From assembly GCF_001971705.1 (NCBI RefSeq), contig NZ_CP019327.1, positions 2,852,001 to 2,916,000 on the forward strand: DNA of 64,000 nt, written 5' to 3'. Each line of letters opens with the position of its first letter. Position 1 is the first letter of the stretch. The notes beneath the pieces are model-generated. The model was not told the origin of the DNA. It made no database searches and saw nothing but the letters and a program-made list of their open reading frames with translations. This DNA comes from Natronorubrum daqingense. Lineage in GTDB: Archaea; Halobacteriota; Halobacteria; Halobacteriales; Natrialbaceae. The translations under genes were made by a program, and so were the position numbers. Below are positions 62,936-64,000 of the stretch, in pieces.

Positions 62936-63826
62936 TTAGTCCTCGTCTCGAGTATCGCGACCAGTTTGTGTGTCGTGACCCGGTTGCGTGTCGTTGCTGA
63001 CCCGCGTCTCACGCGTTTCGTCGTGTTCTCGGGCCTCCCGGCCGTCGCTTCCGGCGCGAGTCACACTGCTCTCTCGAGTGTCGCTGTTCGCTCGGCCGTC
63101 ACGCGACGTTCGGGCGTCTCGCGTGCGTCGAGTACGCCGCGGCCGCTCTTGCACCTCGAGAGCGTTCGGTGCTCGCGTTCGCGTGGCCCAGACGCCACCC
63201 ACAGCGACGAGTCCGGCGGTAATTCCGGCGAGGATCGCGTTGACGAACAGACTGCTGATATCGATGGACACCTCGAGTGGAATCGTCCCAAACAGCGCCG
63301 TGAGCGTCCAGAAGACGAACGTCGCGACACCCGTGCCGATTCCGGCGGTTACGTACGTCGTCGATCGATCACGCTCGAGTCGCCAGCCGAGGAACGCACC
63401 GACGAAGACGGCGAGGACGATCGCCAGATAGGGGGTTCCCGTAAGCGGAATCGAGACCGCCGCCTCGACCGTCGACTCGAGGCCCGTGAGGCCGTCGGCC
63501 GTGTCGACAACGCCGTTGCCAATGGCATCACTGAAGATGCCGAACAGGCCGAAGCCGACGGCGATGAGCGCGAGCAACAGCGTCAGATACGTCGTCCAGG
63601 CGGTGACGACCGGTTGCCGGGCGAGGTCGACGACCGACGCTCCACTCGGATTGTCCCGTCGTTCACCTGGCGGAGATGCGTCCCGTCGATCACCTGCCGG
63701 AGATCCGCCCCGCAGTTTACCTGCCGGGTCGTCGTCACGTCCAGAAGAACCGCTCTCTCGTCCGTCGGTCTCCTCACGGTCGGTGGTTCGATCGGTCGTG
63801 GCGTCCTCGTGCTCTCGATTATCCAT
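62936..63826 (-). CDS. Haloarchaeal multi-span membrane protein with charged tails
   Basis: 296 aa. The N-terminal 65 residues and C-terminal 75 residues are low-complexity Arg/Asp/Glu-rich (repeats such as RDARTSRDGRAN); between them are five or six membrane segments (VTAWTTYLTLLLALIAVGFG, YLAIVLAVFVGAFLGWRL, ATFVFWTLTALFGTI, NAILAGITAGLVAVGGVW). The tails have unusual Arg content for this genome. Function unknown. Confidence 0.75.
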   Translation of the reverse strand: MDNREHEDATTDRTTDREETDGRESGSSGRDDDPAGKLRGGSPAGDRRDASPPGERRDNPSGASVVDLARQPVVTAWTTYLTLLLALIAVGFGLFGIFSDAIGNGVVDTADGLTGLESTVEAAVSIPLTGTPYLAIVLAVFVGAFLGWRLERDRSTTYVTAGIGTGVATFVFWTLTALFGTIPLEVSIDISSLFVNAILAGITAGLVAVGGVWATRTRAPNALEVQERPRRTRRTRDARTSRDGRANSDTRESSVTRAGSDGREAREHDETRETRVSNDTQPGHDTQTGRDTRDED

Positions 63827-63889
63827 ATCCCTGTCACGACAGCTTGCTCCTTAGCAGTTGGGCCGACGGCCGGCACGAACCCGCGCCGG

Positions 63890-63898
63890 ATTTATCAC
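63890..63898 (+). promoter_or_regulatory. TATA-like box of the last gene
   Basis: ATTTATCAC, centred about 27 nt before the GTG at 63921. Confidence 0.65.
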
Positions 63899-63920
63899 CG
63901 ACTCGTCCCTAGACGCTCCC

Positions 63921-64000
63921 GTGAGTACGCGAACGAGTGCCCTCGACGCGGTCGTCTTCGGTGTCGATATTCAAAGCGGGGACGTCCGTGGCGACGCTCC
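63921..64000 (+). CDS. DUF460 family protein (5' end only)
   Basis: The GTG start at 63921 opens the frame MSTRTSALDAVVFGVDIQSG, continuing with GDVRGDA to the window edge. This N-terminus resembles haloarchaeal DUF460 (RNase H-like fold) proteins. Truncated by the window end; function cannot be read from 26 residues. Confidence 0.7.
   Translation, partial: MSTRTSALDAVVFGVDIQSGDVRGDA

Overview
The window is chromosomal DNA of a haloarchaeon, probably in the Natrialba/Haloterrigena/Natronorubrum group. That placement is inferred from GC-rich DNA, very acidic proteins, Tat-type lipoprotein signals, many TATA-like boxes about 27 nt upstream of a start codon (leaderless transcripts), and haloarchaea-only families. 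The finer taxonomic placement is a guess.

The left end holds a replication origin. A divergent orc1/cdc6 initiator gene (1-1539, cut by the window edge) is followed by about 1.6 kb without genes (1540-3158). This stretch carries origin-recognition-box (ORB) like sites with G-strings, an AT-rich CTAG-rich core (2283-2440) between two outward-facing ORBs, and short tandem repeats. Next comes oapA-oapB-oapC, the origin-associated GTPase cluster also linked to vesicle formation (arvABC).

From 5.7 to 24 kb there are a micro-membrane protein and an unknown protein, an iron-type ABC permease and binding protein under four DtxR-like operators, a methyltransferase, a DUF1684 protein, an Hsp20-like protein, a Rad3/XPD-family helicase, a thiamine-type binding protein, two ABC export modules (MacB-like and NosY-like), rpiA and fni. 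From 24 to 41 kb there are a histone-fold mini-protein, larB, small zinc proteins, a GIY-YIG protein, a phosphohexomutase, signal peptidase, DNA polymerase D small subunit, an acyl-CoA synthetase, aspartate kinase, tryptophanase, SAMP2 and a bactofilin-like membrane protein. From 41 to 64 kb there are rfcA, alaS, a hydrolase lacking its nucleophile, a degenerate AMP-binding protein, a GATase, an HdrDE-like Fe-S oxidoreductase, cmi4, an orphan Cas4-like protein, Sua5, a glutaredoxin/cysteine-less redoxin pair, a CNNM/CorC protein, a second RFC subunit, RNase Z and the start of a DUF460 protein.

Replication genes (orc1, polD1, rfcA, a second rfc, a helicase) are spread through the window. The main anomaly is that ORB-like motifs are not confined to the origin: a nearly perfect inverted pair lies inside polD1, a degenerate inverted pair lies behind oapC, one lies inside orc1, and single copies flank the methyltransferase. 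Three genes (oapA, the helicase, aspartate kinase) are preceded by short ORFs that run into their start codons. No tRNA, rRNA, insertion sequence or CRISPR array was recognised by eye.
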